From Ignatzschineria rhizosphaerae (lineage in GTDB: Bacteria; Pseudomonadota; Gammaproteobacteria; Cardiobacteriales; Wohlfahrtiimonadaceae): a stretch of 64,000 nt of DNA. The DNA is taken from contig NZ_CP093379.1 in the NCBI RefSeq assembly GCF_022655595.1, positions 740,501 to 804,500 of the forward strand, given 5' to 3'. Shown one piece after another: positions 26,696 to 35,728 of the stretch. The notes under the pieces were generated by a model. That model saw nothing but the letters and a program-made list of their open reading frames with translations, was not told the DNA's origin and did not search any database. Numbering within the stretch: the stretch's first letter is position 1; every line of letters begins with the position of its first letter. The position numbers were made by a program, and so were the translations under genes.

Positions 26696-28576
26696 ATGAG
26701 AAATTATTTGAATCAAAAGACCCGTGATGTCGATAGTGTTGTCGGGACGGTTAATCAGCTCTTAATGGCGGCAGGTTCGCAAAAACCAATACTTATTCGC
26801 TGTCTGATTTTTAGTGTGATTTCGGCGATCACCTTTGGGATCTCTCTAGTACTATTGTTTCCCTTTTTTGCAGCGATTGTGAATGGACAAGATTGGCAGC
26901 TTCCTTTTGGAGGGATCTCTGTTTTACTCTTTATCAGTTTGGTATCACGGCTCTTTTCGGAAAGCTATGATACGAAAGGCTATGCGAATCTTGCAATTGA
27001 TGAACTGCGTAAACGTTTAGGGCAGAAACTTCGCCAGATTCCTTTACTGCATTTAAGTAATCAGCGCTCAGGGGAGATCAATGCTGTATTAGTACAAAGC
27101 GTGAATGAGGCTGCTGGTTATGGCTTTATGCTGATGACGACGATTATCTATGCCATGATTGTGCCGATCTCAGCTGCCATTGCGATGGTTTTTTATGATT
27201 GGCGTTTTGCTGTAGTGATGTTGTTAGTCTTTCCAATGGCAATTCCGCTTTATTTTTGGCGCCGTAAGGCCTTTCGCCGTGGTTTTAGTATCTTAGCGGA
27301 AGCAAATGGGCAGTTAAAAGGGGAAGCCATTGAGTTTATCCAAGGATTAGATGTCCTTAAATCAACGGGCGAGCTAGAGAATAAACAGAGTACCTTTGCC
27401 GATATCGCTCATGATGTTGCCAAGATTCAAGCCTACGGCACAAAGAAAGGGGAGATTCCGAACTTAATGATCACCTCAACTGTGCAATTAGGATTAGTTT
27501 TTATCATCCTTTTAGGAATTTTCTTAGTTGGCGGTGGGAGCGCTTCCTATTTTCTCTTAGCTACGGCGATTATTATCATTGCGCGCGTGACTGATCTCCT
27601 TAATTTCTTTGTGCAGATGTCCTCGCTCTTAGAAATCTTTGTGATTGGCTGTGAGAAGTTACAACAGCTTCTCTCTCAGCCTGATTTGCCGGAGAAGCAT
27701 TGTGATAAGATGCCAACGAGTTTTGATATCACTTTTGAAAATGTCGATTTTGTTTATCAAGCAACTCAGATAGGAGAAGCAGATCACAAGGATAAGCTTG
27801 CAAAGAATGCTCAGTCTTCGAAAGAGATCTTTGCACTCCACAATATTAACGTCACAATTCCTGAGCGCTCATTTACGGCATTAGTAGGGCATTCAGGTTC
27901 GGGAAAGACAACCTTAACCCGCATGATTTTACGCCATGCGGATGTCATTAAAGGCGCTGTAAAAATTGGTGGCGTGGATATTCGTGAAATGACGCAAAAG
28001 CAGCTTATGGAGATGATCTCTGTAGTGTTTCAAGATGTTTATCTTTTCCAAGATACGATTATGAATAATATTCGTATGGCGCGTCCTGATGCGACAGATG
28101 AAGAGGTCGTTGCCGCTGCTGAAAAAGCCCAATGCCATGAATTTATTATGAAAACAGCAAAAGGCTATGATACGCCATTATTAGATCTCGGTAGTAGTCT
28201 TTCAGGGGGAGAAAAACAACGTATTGCGATTGCAAGAGCGATCTTAAAAGATGCACCGATCCTGATTTTAGATGAACCAACGGCGGCGTTAGATACGAAA
28301 AATGAACTATTGGTGCAACGTGCGCTTGATGCTCTGCTTGTGAATAAGACCATTTTAGTGATTGCCCATCGTCTCTCCACGATTGTGGGGGCTCATCAAA
28401 TTTTAGTGATGGAAGAGGGCGCGATTATTGAGCAGGGCGAGCATGAAGCCTTATTAGCGAAAAAAGGGCGTTATTATGAGTTTTGGAATACGCAGCACAT
28501 CGCTACCAATAATGATCAAAATGGTGCATTAAAATCGGTAGTATTAGATGATCCATCAATAGGAGCGATTCTATAA
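26696..28576 (+). CDS. ABC half-transporter, siderophore importer (YbtQ/IrtB-like)
   Basis: A 626-residue half-transporter with a membrane domain (about 1-320) and an ATPase domain (about 345-600). The ATPase has Walker A VGHSGSGKTT, signature LSGGEKQR, Walker B ILILDEPTAALDTKNE and VIAHRLST. The ATG at 26696 has AAGGA nine bases upstream; a TTG at 26690 is too close to that site. A charged insert of about 20 residues (near 363-383) separates the first beta-strands of the ATPase. It follows its partner by 20 bases, and its stop overlaps the start of the MFS gene, pointing to a single operon. Confidence 0.85.
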   Translation: MRNYLNQKTRDVDSVVGTVNQLLMAAGSQKPILIRCLIFSVISAITFGISLVLLFPFFAAIVNGQDWQLPFGGISVLLFISLVSRLFSESYDTKGYANLAIDELRKRLGQKLRQIPLLHLSNQRSGEINAVLVQSVNEAAGYGFMLMTTIIYAMIVPISAAIAMVFYDWRFAVVMLLVFPMAIPLYFWRRKAFRRGFSILAEANGQLKGEAIEFIQGLDVLKSTGELENKQSTFADIAHDVAKIQAYGTKKGEIPNLMITSTVQLGLVFIILLGIFLVGGGSASYFLLATAIIIIARVTDLLNFFVQMSSLLEIFVIGCEKLQQLLSQPDLPEKHCDKMPTSFDITFENVDFVYQATQIGEADHKDKLAKNAQSSKEIFALHNINVTIPERSFTALVGHSGSGKTTLTRMILRHADVIKGAVKIGGVDIREMTQKQLMEMISVVFQDVYLFQDTIMNNIRMARPDATDEEVVAAAEKAQCHEFIMKTAKGYDTPLLDLGSSLSGGEKQRIAIARAILKDAPILILDEPTAALDTKNELLVQRALDALLVNKTILVIAHRLSTIVGAHQILVMEEGAIIEQGEHEALLAKKGRYYEFWNTQHIATNNDQNGALKSVVLDDPSIGAIL

Positions 28577-29898
28577 TGGCGAGTCAAACGGTATCAGAAT
28601 CAGCATCATTAAAGGCGACATCTCAAACCTCTATATCCGATTTAGATCCAGTCTCCGGCGTTAATCGCTGGGATTGGTTTCTACTCTTAAGCTTAGGTAA
28701 CTTTAAGATTATCCTTGTGGGCTTTTATATGCTCAGTATTGTGACGATCTTAAAGCAGAGTGGATTTACTTTAAATCAGCTGAGTATCTTCTACCTCTTA
28801 GGATTCACGGAGCTTACGCAGCTGGTGATTTCATCGGTTATTCAGCGTTATCAGGTCAATCATCAACGCGGGCATTTTCGGTTTTGGTTGCTATTATCTA
28901 ATATCATTATCTTCTTAGCGCTCTTTGCTCTTTTTTGGATTGATATTACAACGCAGTTTGGCCTACTTATGCTCTGCTGTTTTGTCTTGAGTATTATGGG
29001 GAACTTCCTTGCCGGCGCGACGCTTGGGCTAAATAGTACAATCCTTAGTTATAGAGAGCGTGGTATGGGCGGGGTTATCTCTGTCATCTCTGCTCGCTCT
29101 GGCAGAATGATCGGGGGCGGCCTGGTGCTTTACCTCTATCAATATTGGGGCTGGCATGTTGCTGTGGGTTTAATGCTGGCTATTTCGATCTTGATTAATA
29201 TTCAGCTCTTTTTCTATCGTGAGCCTAAAATTCGAGGGGTTCAATCGCAAGTTTGTTCAAATACAGCGATGATTACTTGGAAGATGATGGGGAAAAGGCT
29301 TATTACTTATTGGCAAGAAGAGGGAACGGGCTGGAAGTGGTTTTTACTGCTGTTACTCTCTTGTATTCCGTATGCATTAACTGCAACAACCTTTATTCCG
29401 GTATTAAGTGATCAAGGCTGGGATATGGCTGAAGTCGGAACCATTTTAGCAATTTATCTTCCTGTTTTGTGTATGATTGCAGGGCCAATCTCCGGCATTT
29501 TAATGCGCTACTATAGCCGCTTTACCGTAATATTTGGTATTTTAGCCATTCTCTCATTGGTCTTTATCTCTTTTATCTTTACGGAAAAGTTAAGAGCCTT
29601 TTATAGCAATATTTTTATCGTACAGATTATGGTGCTTAGTATTGGCTATACCTTATTATTACCGGCAGTCATGGCCATATTTATGGATAAAGCGAGTAAA
29701 GAGATGGCAACGCTCGATTCATCATTGCAATATACCATTATGATCGGCGGCGCTGCGATTGCAGGATTCTTCTCTCTAAGAATTGCCAATAGCTTTGGAT
29801 TTGCAACAGTTTATGGGGTTGCAACAGCAATCTCCTTATTTACGGTATTCTTTTTAGCGATCAGTTGTCGGCAGTTATTTCAGCGAGAAGTGGTATAG
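28576..29898 (+). CDS. MFS transporter (YbtX-like)
   Basis: A 440-residue protein with about twelve membrane segments and a soluble N-terminal tail of about 35 residues. Its ATG overlaps the stop of the preceding ABC gene (TAATG), so it is translationally coupled. In Ybt-type loci an MFS protein (YbtX) accompanies the two ABC halves; the place and size match, but sequence-level assignment is inferred. It may release or export the siderophore, or move a metal chelate. Confidence 0.78.
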   Translation: MASQTVSESASLKATSQTSISDLDPVSGVNRWDWFLLLSLGNFKIILVGFYMLSIVTILKQSGFTLNQLSIFYLLGFTELTQLVISSVIQRYQVNHQRGHFRFWLLLSNIIIFLALFALFWIDITTQFGLLMLCCFVLSIMGNFLAGATLGLNSTILSYRERGMGGVISVISARSGRMIGGGLVLYLYQYWGWHVAVGLMLAISILINIQLFFYREPKIRGVQSQVCSNTAMITWKMMGKRLITYWQEEGTGWKWFLLLLLSCIPYALTATTFIPVLSDQGWDMAEVGTILAIYLPVLCMIAGPISGILMRYYSRFTVIFGILAILSLVFISFIFTEKLRAFYSNIFIVQIMVLSIGYTLLLPAVMAIFMDKASKEMATLDSSLQYTIMIGGAAIAGFFSLRIANSFGFATVYGVATAISLFTVFFLAISCRQLFQREVV

Positions 29899-29950
29899 AT
29901 CTTGATGATTGGTAGAAATAGGTATTAGTAGCTGATGCTGAATCTTGTCA

Positions 29951-30109
29951 TATAGTAAAGTCGGTTTAAAAATCACTGAATCAGATTGCCGGCGCATTGG
30001 CTATGAGAAGCACAAAAGTCATTCTATCCGGCACCATGCACGTGCATTTGATGCACTCGCTATCCTGCTGTACTTTTTAAACAGTTTTTCTTAAACCGAA
30101 TCGACTATA
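29951..30109 (+). mobile_element. MITE-like inverted-repeat element, copy C (most complete)
   Basis: A 159-bp unit with imperfect terminal inverted repeats of about 28 bp. The left end reads TATAGTAAAGTCGGTTTAA and the inverted right end TATAGTCGATTCGGTTTAA, both continuing to an ACTG. The centre has TGCCGGCGCATT ... TTCTATCCGGCA, itself a dyad (TGCCGG/CCGGCA). It has no coding capacity. Copies A and B and two decayed copies before trpB share the centre. Confidence 0.75.
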
Positions 30110-30129
30110 AAATGTGAGCCTGTAGAAAG

Positions 30130-30154
30130 CAAAAAGCCCATCGAAAGATGGGCT
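30130..30154 (-). terminator. Terminator of the 60-residue gene
   Basis: Read on the minus strand, AGCCCATC-TTTC-GATGGGCT is followed by TTTTGC: an 8-bp stem with a 4-base loop downstream of the small gene. Confidence 0.75.
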
Positions 30155-30268
30155 GAACTAATGACACATAATGTGAATCCTAAAATCGGGTCAATATAAA
30201 AGTGAGTTTTAAAGGAATATTTTAAAAGTCGCTTCTATTTGACAATGAAAATAGATAACAGTTAATAG

Positions 30269-30451
30269 TTACGAGAATTGAACAAAGTTCTTCATCTCTT
30301 CGAACCAGTTAAATCCACCTTTTTTGTACCATACTTGCTCGGTGTTTTCGTCGATTCTAATGATGGTATCCCATTCTTGATTTCTCATAAGTGAGCTACC
30401 TACATTTACTAAATGACCGTTTCTATCAATAGGTTGTTTCTTAATCATCAT
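30269..30451 (-). CDS. Small protein of unknown function (60 residues)
   Basis: A 60-residue soluble protein, rich in charged and aromatic residues (YKKGGFNWFEEMKNF near the C-terminus). A strong AGGAG lies eight bases before the ATG, and a clear terminator lies downstream, so it looks like a real independent gene. No family is recognised and there is no signal peptide or membrane segment. A start at the second ATG (30448) is possible. Confidence 0.55.
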   Translation of the reverse strand: MMIKKQPIDRNGHLVNVGSSLMRNQEWDTIIRIDENTEQVWYKKGGFNWFEEMKNFVQFS

Positions 30452-31281
30452 AATAATTCTCCTAGTTTTTTCTTGTTATTACCATAGGAATTTGGCGTTG
30501 CCTGATTAAGGAGCTAGCCAACAAAAAATATCTCAACAAACTGCTTATCGCGTATCGCACTTCATTTTTAATTTCAATGAGCGAGAGCGACATCAATATT
30601 GCTCAGATCTTAATTAACTTAACTCTTTTGAGGAGTTTTGTATATCATTTTTTTCATAAAGTTGATTATTTTTAATTAAAATTGATATTAATCCTACTAA
30701 ATGAATGAATATTGATTATATTAAAATCATTTCTGATCCAGTGATTATCATTAACATCTCACAGATGCGTTAACATCATGCTTTCATCATATTGTAATCG
30801 TCATTTATGACAGGAATAAAACATCAAATATATTGATTCATTTTCAAAATAGATCTTAATTCACACACAAATTAGAAATCATTTATAAATGATTATTCAA
30901 TAATCGCTTAGATCCTACATCTCATATTATCGGTTGTAAGTTTTGGAGATGCTCAACATAGGATTTAAGGCCTTTATGAGTTATCGATTGTTTAATCGAC
31001 TCTGTAATATTACAGGCTGATTAATGATAAGTCAATAGCTTATAATATTCTTTGATAGATTAGTCTCTTTTATTAACAATACATTTCTGTTTTTTAAGAT
31101 CAACTCCTAAAATTAGGAGCTGATCTTATGAAATTTAATAATATTATTTTTCATGGTAGCTAAGCATGACTAACGTGATAGATCTTTTTGTGAAATATTC
31201 TGTTTTTAATCCGTTGTTAAATGAGTTTCTTTAAATAATCATTTATCATCAATTTCTTTTTTAGGTTTTGGCGTTATTGAA
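30452..31281. other. Long AT-rich non-coding stretch
   Basis: About 830 bases with no gene, tRNA or recognisable mobile element. A 15-bp dyad (AAGATCAACTCCTAA and TTAGGAGCTGATCTT, one mismatch) lies at 31096-31127 without a following T-run. The region may be a decayed gene or hold control sites for its flanks. Confidence 0.45.
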
Positions 31282-32166
31282 ATGAGAGTGAATAGTAGTG
31301 TTATCGTATTAATTGGTGCCATTAGTTATGGTATTCCGGCATCCGTTTTCAAACTGGCTACCAATAGTGGTGTATTGCCGGCAAATTTATTAGTCGCTCA
31401 GGTTTGTTGTGCAGCGCTTATTTTAATGCTCATAAATCTCTTACGTCAGCAAAAAAGATCTTTTCAATTAAGCCATCTTAATCGCAGTAAGTTATTTCTA
31501 TCAGGGCTAGCCATGGCTAGTACAAATAGTTTTTATTTTGCCTCATTACAATATGTATCAGTCACCGTTTCTGCAGTATTGTTAATGCAATCAGTTTGGA
31601 TTGCAATGCTATTGGGATTGATTTTTAAGCGAAATATCCCCTCTAGATATCAGATATGGTCTGTTGTATTGATTATGATAGGTACGGTTTTAGCAACGCA
31701 GCTATTATCCAGTGATCTCTCCTTATCATGGATTGGCGTTCTATTAGGATTTGGATCAGCTATTGCATATGCAGGGACAATTATGGCGACGAATGCAGTT
31801 GCAAAAGAAGCAGACCCCATTCAAAGGGCAACTTATGTCTCTTTTGGCGCAAGTTTCTTCTTATTACTATTTTGGGGATATAAATTAGATTTTCAAAATA
31901 TCGGTGTGACCTTACATTGGGCGCCAGTTATTGCGATATTTACCGCTGTTTTACCTCTAATTTGCTTTAGCAAAGGCATGCCGGCATTAAGCCCAAGTTT
32001 AGGTGGTATTCTTTCTTCCATAGAATTACCATCTGCTATTATCTTTGCTTACCTTTTATTAGGTGAAAAGATCTCACTTCTGCAAGTAATCGGGATTTTG
32101 ATTATTCTCTTTGCGATTATTTTGCCGAATATTGTTGTTGTAATAAGCAAAAAACGACTCATTTAA
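31282..32166 (+). CDS. EamA/DMT-family transporter
   Basis: A 294-residue protein with ten membrane segments in the two-fold EamA repeat of the drug/metabolite transporter superfamily (halves about 1-140 and 145-290). The first repeat ends in SVWIAMLLGLIFKR and the second in ELPSAIIFAYLLLGEKI, the usual conserved loop. Such proteins often export metabolites or amino acids. No good ribosome-binding site precedes the ATG. It converges on the LysR gene. Confidence 0.82.
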   Translation: MRVNSSVIVLIGAISYGIPASVFKLATNSGVLPANLLVAQVCCAALILMLINLLRQQKRSFQLSHLNRSKLFLSGLAMASTNSFYFASLQYVSVTVSAVLLMQSVWIAMLLGLIFKRNIPSRYQIWSVVLIMIGTVLATQLLSSDLSLSWIGVLLGFGSAIAYAGTIMATNAVAKEADPIQRATYVSFGASFFLLLFWGYKLDFQNIGVTLHWAPVIAIFTAVLPLICFSKGMPALSPSLGGILSSIELPSAIIFAYLLLGEKISLLQVIGILIILFAIILPNIVVVISKKRLI

Positions 32167-32176
32167 TGAATCGTTT
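32152..32176. terminator. Possible bidirectional terminator between convergent genes
   Basis: AAACGACTCATT and AATGAATCGTTT form a stem with one mismatch, overlapping the stop of the DMT gene, with A-rich sequence on the left and TT on the right. Weak. Confidence 0.4.
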
Positions 32177-32202
32177 AATTGAAATGATATGGTGAAAGGC
32201 GG

Positions 32203-33114
32203 TTATATCATAAATCCTAGACGTTTAGGAATCTCTTGTTCTAAAAAATTCACACAAGCTTTTAAGCGAGCAGAGTTGCTTAACCTTGTTGGATAGATTG
32301 CCCAGATATCCGCATCTTGGCGATATTCGGGAAGTACTTGTACTAGGTTTCCAGCCTCAAGTTCATGGCCAATGTCCCAAGTGGAGCGTAACATAATACC
32401 TTGTCCGGAAAGTGCCCAATAACGTACTAATTCACCATTATTTGAAGAGAGATGTCCTGAAACTTTGATCTGTTGTTCTCCATTATCTGAATTGAGTTTC
32501 CAAATAGCATAAGCAGAATCCCGCTCTTGGATAACAAGGCATGAGTGTTGCAGTAAATCCTCTAATACTTCTGGGGTGCCATTTTTAGCGAGATAATCGG
32601 GAGAAGCACAGAGAATACGATTATTGTTAGCAATCTTTTTAGCAATTAAGTTTGGTGAGATATGATTGCCGATATGGATATCGAGATCTACATGTTGAGC
32701 AACAAGATCTTGCATTTTGTCGATCGTATCAAAACGAATAGAGACCTTGGGGTATTTTTTTACAAAATCGGATAGAAGGGGGGCAATATGCTGTCTACCA
32801 AAACCAAGACTACTTGTAATTGTAAGATTCCCTTGCGGATCATCGCTTGAATCTGTGAGGTCTTCAGACATTTTCCGAACATCAAGGAGAATTTCCTGTG
32901 CCCAGAGATAGACCTTTTCCCCTTGGTTAGTGAGTTCAATGGCTCTAGTTGATCGATGTAAGAGTTGGCAGTTTAATGTTTCCTCGAGTACTTGAATTCT
33001 TTTAGAGATATAAGAACGTGAGAAACCCAATTCATCGGCTGCTTTGATGAAGCTTTTATTTTTGACGACGATCAAGAATACGAATAAATCATTAGTTTGT
33101 GGTAGTTCAATCAT
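32203..33114 (-). CDS. LysR-family regulator divergent from the tartrate/malate dehydrogenase
   Basis: A 303-residue LysR protein with an N-terminal HTH (about residues 3-62; FIKAADELGFSRSYISKRIQVLEE) and a periplasmic-binding-protein-like effector domain (about 90-295). GAGAGG precedes the start. It is transcribed away from the dehydrogenase gene across a 164-base gap containing an imperfect TTATAGG...CCATAA dyad. The arrangement resembles E. coli dmlR-dmlA, where DmlR activates D-malate dehydrogenase, so it is probably the local activator. Confidence 0.88.
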   Translation of the reverse strand: MIELPQTNDLFVFLIVVKNKSFIKAADELGFSRSYISKRIQVLEETLNCQLLHRSTRAIELTNQGEKVYLWAQEILLDVRKMSEDLTDSSDDPQGNLTITSSLGFGRQHIAPLLSDFVKKYPKVSIRFDTIDKMQDLVAQHVDLDIHIGNHISPNLIAKKIANNNRILCASPDYLAKNGTPEVLEDLLQHSCLVIQERDSAYAIWKLNSDNGEQQIKVSGHLSSNNGELVRYWALSGQGIMLRSTWDIGHELEAGNLVQVLPEYRQDADIWAIYPTRLSNSARLKACVNFLEQEIPKRLGFMI

Positions 33115-33195
33115 AGGAACCTCTCGAAGTACTCATTATGGGGTGTCTCTTGTGATCTTAGCGTTTTTATAAGATAATTGTCTATATTTAGAGGA

Positions 33196-33211
33196 TTATA
33201 GGTTTCCATAA
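33196..33211. promoter_or_regulatory. Candidate LysR binding dyad
   Basis: TTATAGGTTTCCATAA, an imperfect 16-bp dyad with a T-N11-A element, in the gap between the divergent LysR and dehydrogenase genes. Confidence 0.35.
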
Positions 33212-33278
33212 CGTGACTGAACTCTTCTTTTTTTTCTGCCATGATGCAATGAAAGCATTATAAAAGGGAGAAAGATGC

Positions 33279-34370
33279 ATGAGTAAAGTATTTAAAGTTG
33301 CTGTATTAGCGGGAGATGGAATTGGTAAAGAGGTAATGCCTGAAGGGATTAAGGTATTGCTAGCTGCTGCAAAAAAGTTTGATTTAAATTTAGAGTTTAA
33401 AGAATTTGATTGGGCGCATTGTGAGTACTATGCAGAGCATGGAAAGATGATGCCAGATAACTGGTTTGAAACTTTGAAATCCTTTGATGCAATCTATTAT
33501 GGTGCGGTTGGTTGGCCGGCAACAGTGCCTGACCATGTTTCACTTTGGGGATCTTTATTACAGTTCCGCCGAAAGTTTGATCAGTATGTGAATCTACGAC
33601 CTGTGCGTTTGCTTCCGGGGGTAAAATCGCCTTTAGCGAATAAGAAGCCAGGGGACATTGATTTTTACGTAGTACGTGAAAATACGGAAGGAGAGTACTC
33701 GGCAATTGGCGGCAAAGTTTACGAAGGGACAGAACATGAGTTTGTGTTACAGGAATCCGTATTTAGTAAACGTGGTATAGATCGTATTTTGCAATATGCT
33801 TTTGAGCTTGCAAAAACAAGGCCCCGTAAAAAGCTGACGAGCGCTACAAAATCGAATGGTTTAGCAATTAGCATGCCGTATTGGGATGAGCGTGTTGAAG
33901 AGATGGCGAAAAACTATCCGGAAATCACATGGGATAAACAACATATTGATATTTTATGTGCGCGTTTCGTGATGCAACCAGAGCAATTTGATGTTGTTGT
34001 CGCATCCAATTTATTTGGTGATATCTTGTCAGATTTGGGACCTGCATGTACTGGAACAATGGGGCTTGCACCTTCTGCTAATGTAAATCCAGAGAGAACG
34101 TTTCCATCCCTTTTTGAACCGGTTCATGGTTCAGCACCAGATATTTATGGTAAGAATATCGCGAATCCCATTGCAATGATTTGGTCAGGTGCAATGATGC
34201 TCCAATTTTTTGGGGGGTTGGGTGGATATGAACGCTATCAAAAGGCGCATGATGTAATTTTGGCAGCAATTGAAACAGTTTTACTAGAAGGATTTTATAC
34301 AAAAGATCTAGGAGGAGAGCATACAACACAGGAGATGGGTGAAAAAATAGTAAGTTTAATTGAATCCTAA
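33279..34370 (+). CDS. Tartrate dehydrogenase/decarboxylase or D-malate dehydrogenase
   Basis: A 363-residue NAD- and metal-dependent beta-decarboxylating dehydrogenase. VLAGDGIGKEVMPEG (about 9-23) opens the fold, and RENTEGEYSAIGG is the substrate loop. DILCARFVMQPEQFDVVVASNLFGDILSDL carries the metal-binding aspartates (two blocks, about 226-255), and FEPVHGSAPDIYGKNIANP is the NAD loop. The combination VGWP with EFDW and CEYY matches the tartrate/D-malate subfamily rather than isopropylmalate dehydrogenase. The activity could be on meso- or L-tartrate, D-malate or both. AGGGAG precedes the ATG. Next in line is an MFS carrier, probably for the same acid. Confidence 0.88.
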   Translation: MSKVFKVAVLAGDGIGKEVMPEGIKVLLAAAKKFDLNLEFKEFDWAHCEYYAEHGKMMPDNWFETLKSFDAIYYGAVGWPATVPDHVSLWGSLLQFRRKFDQYVNLRPVRLLPGVKSPLANKKPGDIDFYVVRENTEGEYSAIGGKVYEGTEHEFVLQESVFSKRGIDRILQYAFELAKTRPRKKLTSATKSNGLAISMPYWDERVEEMAKNYPEITWDKQHIDILCARFVMQPEQFDVVVASNLFGDILSDLGPACTGTMGLAPSANVNPERTFPSLFEPVHGSAPDIYGKNIANPIAMIWSGAMMLQFFGGLGGYERYQKAHDVILAAIETVLLEGFYTKDLGGEHTTQEMGEKIVSLIES

Positions 34371-34405
34371 TAATAAATGATATTAATACATCAAAGGAGA
34401 GGTCT

Positions 34406-35716
34406 ATGACTAAAATTAAAAGAAAAAATTTTAGATACACGATATTTATATTAGTCTTAATTGTTGCACTGATTAACTATATCGATCGAGGGGCATTATC
34501 TTATGCCGGTGCTGAAATTATGGCTGAGTTTGGCTTTAATAATAAAGATTGGGGAAATCTTTTAGGATATTTTGGCTATGGATACATGTTTGGAGCGCTT
34601 ATAGGTGGAGCTTTAGCAGATAAGTGGGGAGCAAAAAAAGTTTGGATTGTCGCTGGTGTTGCGTGGTCTATATTTGAAATTAGTACAGCGTTCGCTGGTG
34701 AAATAGGAATGATGATATTTGGAGGATCTGCATTAGCAGGTTTTGCTGTAATACGCATCTTGTTTGGCTTTTCTGAGGGACCTGCTTATTCAGTTATTAA
34801 TAAGACAATTGGTACCTGGGCGACACCTAAGGAGAGAGGGTTTGTCGTAGGAATTGGGCTATTAAGCACACCTTTGGGGGCACTATTAACAGCACCTGTA
34901 GCCGTTGGATTATTAGCTTTAACGGGTAGCTGGCGAGCAATGTTTATTATTCTCGGGGTTGTGGGATTAATAGCAATTATTATTCTTATGCGATATTTTA
35001 CAAATACGCCAAGAGAAAATAAATATGTTAGTGCTGAGGAACTATCTGAAATAGAAGCAAGTCACGCTATAGCTGATACAGAGTTTATAGCTACTGCAGC
35101 TAAGAACACGTCTTTAAGATGGTTTGACTTCTTTAAAAGCCGAACACTAGTATTTAATACGATCGGTTATTTTGCGTTTATTTACGTTAACTTCTTACTG
35201 TTGACATGGACTCCGCGTTTTTTACAGGATCAGTTTGATTATAACTTGTCTTCTTTATGGTATATGGGAATGATCCCTTGGATAGGCGCTTGTTTTACAG
35301 TTTTGTTAGGCGGTCGCTTTTCTGATTGGTTATTTCAAAAAACCGGTAAATTAACCATAGCTCGCAGCTATTTTGCAGCAGGTATTTTATTACTGACGAC
35401 ATTATGTTTCTTGTCTGTAAATTTAGTAACAAGTGCCGCAGCTGTCATCGCATTAATTTCAGTAGGAAATGCATTAAACGCATTAGCAAATACTGTTTAT
35501 TGGACTGTTGTGATTGATACAACACCGAAGAATAAAATTGGTACATATAGTGGAATGATGCATTTCTTATCAAATATAGGAGCTGTATTAGCACCGACAT
35601 TGACCGGATATTTAGTCAGCCAATCAGGATATAGCGCAATGTTTACTGCTGCAGCTGTGGTGACGTGTATTGGGATGGTTTCCATGTTATTAGTTAAACC
35701 AGGTCATTTAAAATAG
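34406..35716 (+). CDS. MFS transporter, anion:cation symporter type
   Basis: A 436-residue protein with twelve membrane segments. The signature between helices 2 and 3 is GGALADKWGAKKVW, and the opening NYIDRGALSYAGAEIMAEF is typical of the anion:cation symporter group (glucarate, tartrate and phthalate carriers). AAAGGAGAGG precedes the ATG. It lies 35 bases after the tartrate/D-malate dehydrogenase and likely brings in that enzyme's substrate. Codon choice is more AT-rich than in the housekeeping genes. Confidence 0.85.
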   Translation: MTKIKRKNFRYTIFILVLIVALINYIDRGALSYAGAEIMAEFGFNNKDWGNLLGYFGYGYMFGALIGGALADKWGAKKVWIVAGVAWSIFEISTAFAGEIGMMIFGGSALAGFAVIRILFGFSEGPAYSVINKTIGTWATPKERGFVVGIGLLSTPLGALLTAPVAVGLLALTGSWRAMFIILGVVGLIAIIILMRYFTNTPRENKYVSAEELSEIEASHAIADTEFIATAAKNTSLRWFDFFKSRTLVFNTIGYFAFIYVNFLLLTWTPRFLQDQFDYNLSSLWYMGMIPWIGACFTVLLGGRFSDWLFQKTGKLTIARSYFAAGILLLTTLCFLSVNLVTSAAAVIALISVGNALNALANTVYWTVVIDTTPKNKIGTYSGMMHFLSNIGAVLAPTLTGYLVSQSGYSAMFTAAAVVTCIGMVSMLLVKPGHLK

Positions 35717-35728
35717 GGGGGGGAGATA

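Noticed and set aside
31096-31127. Rho-independent terminator
   Set aside because: The stem is good, but neither strand has a T-run after it and no gene ends nearby.
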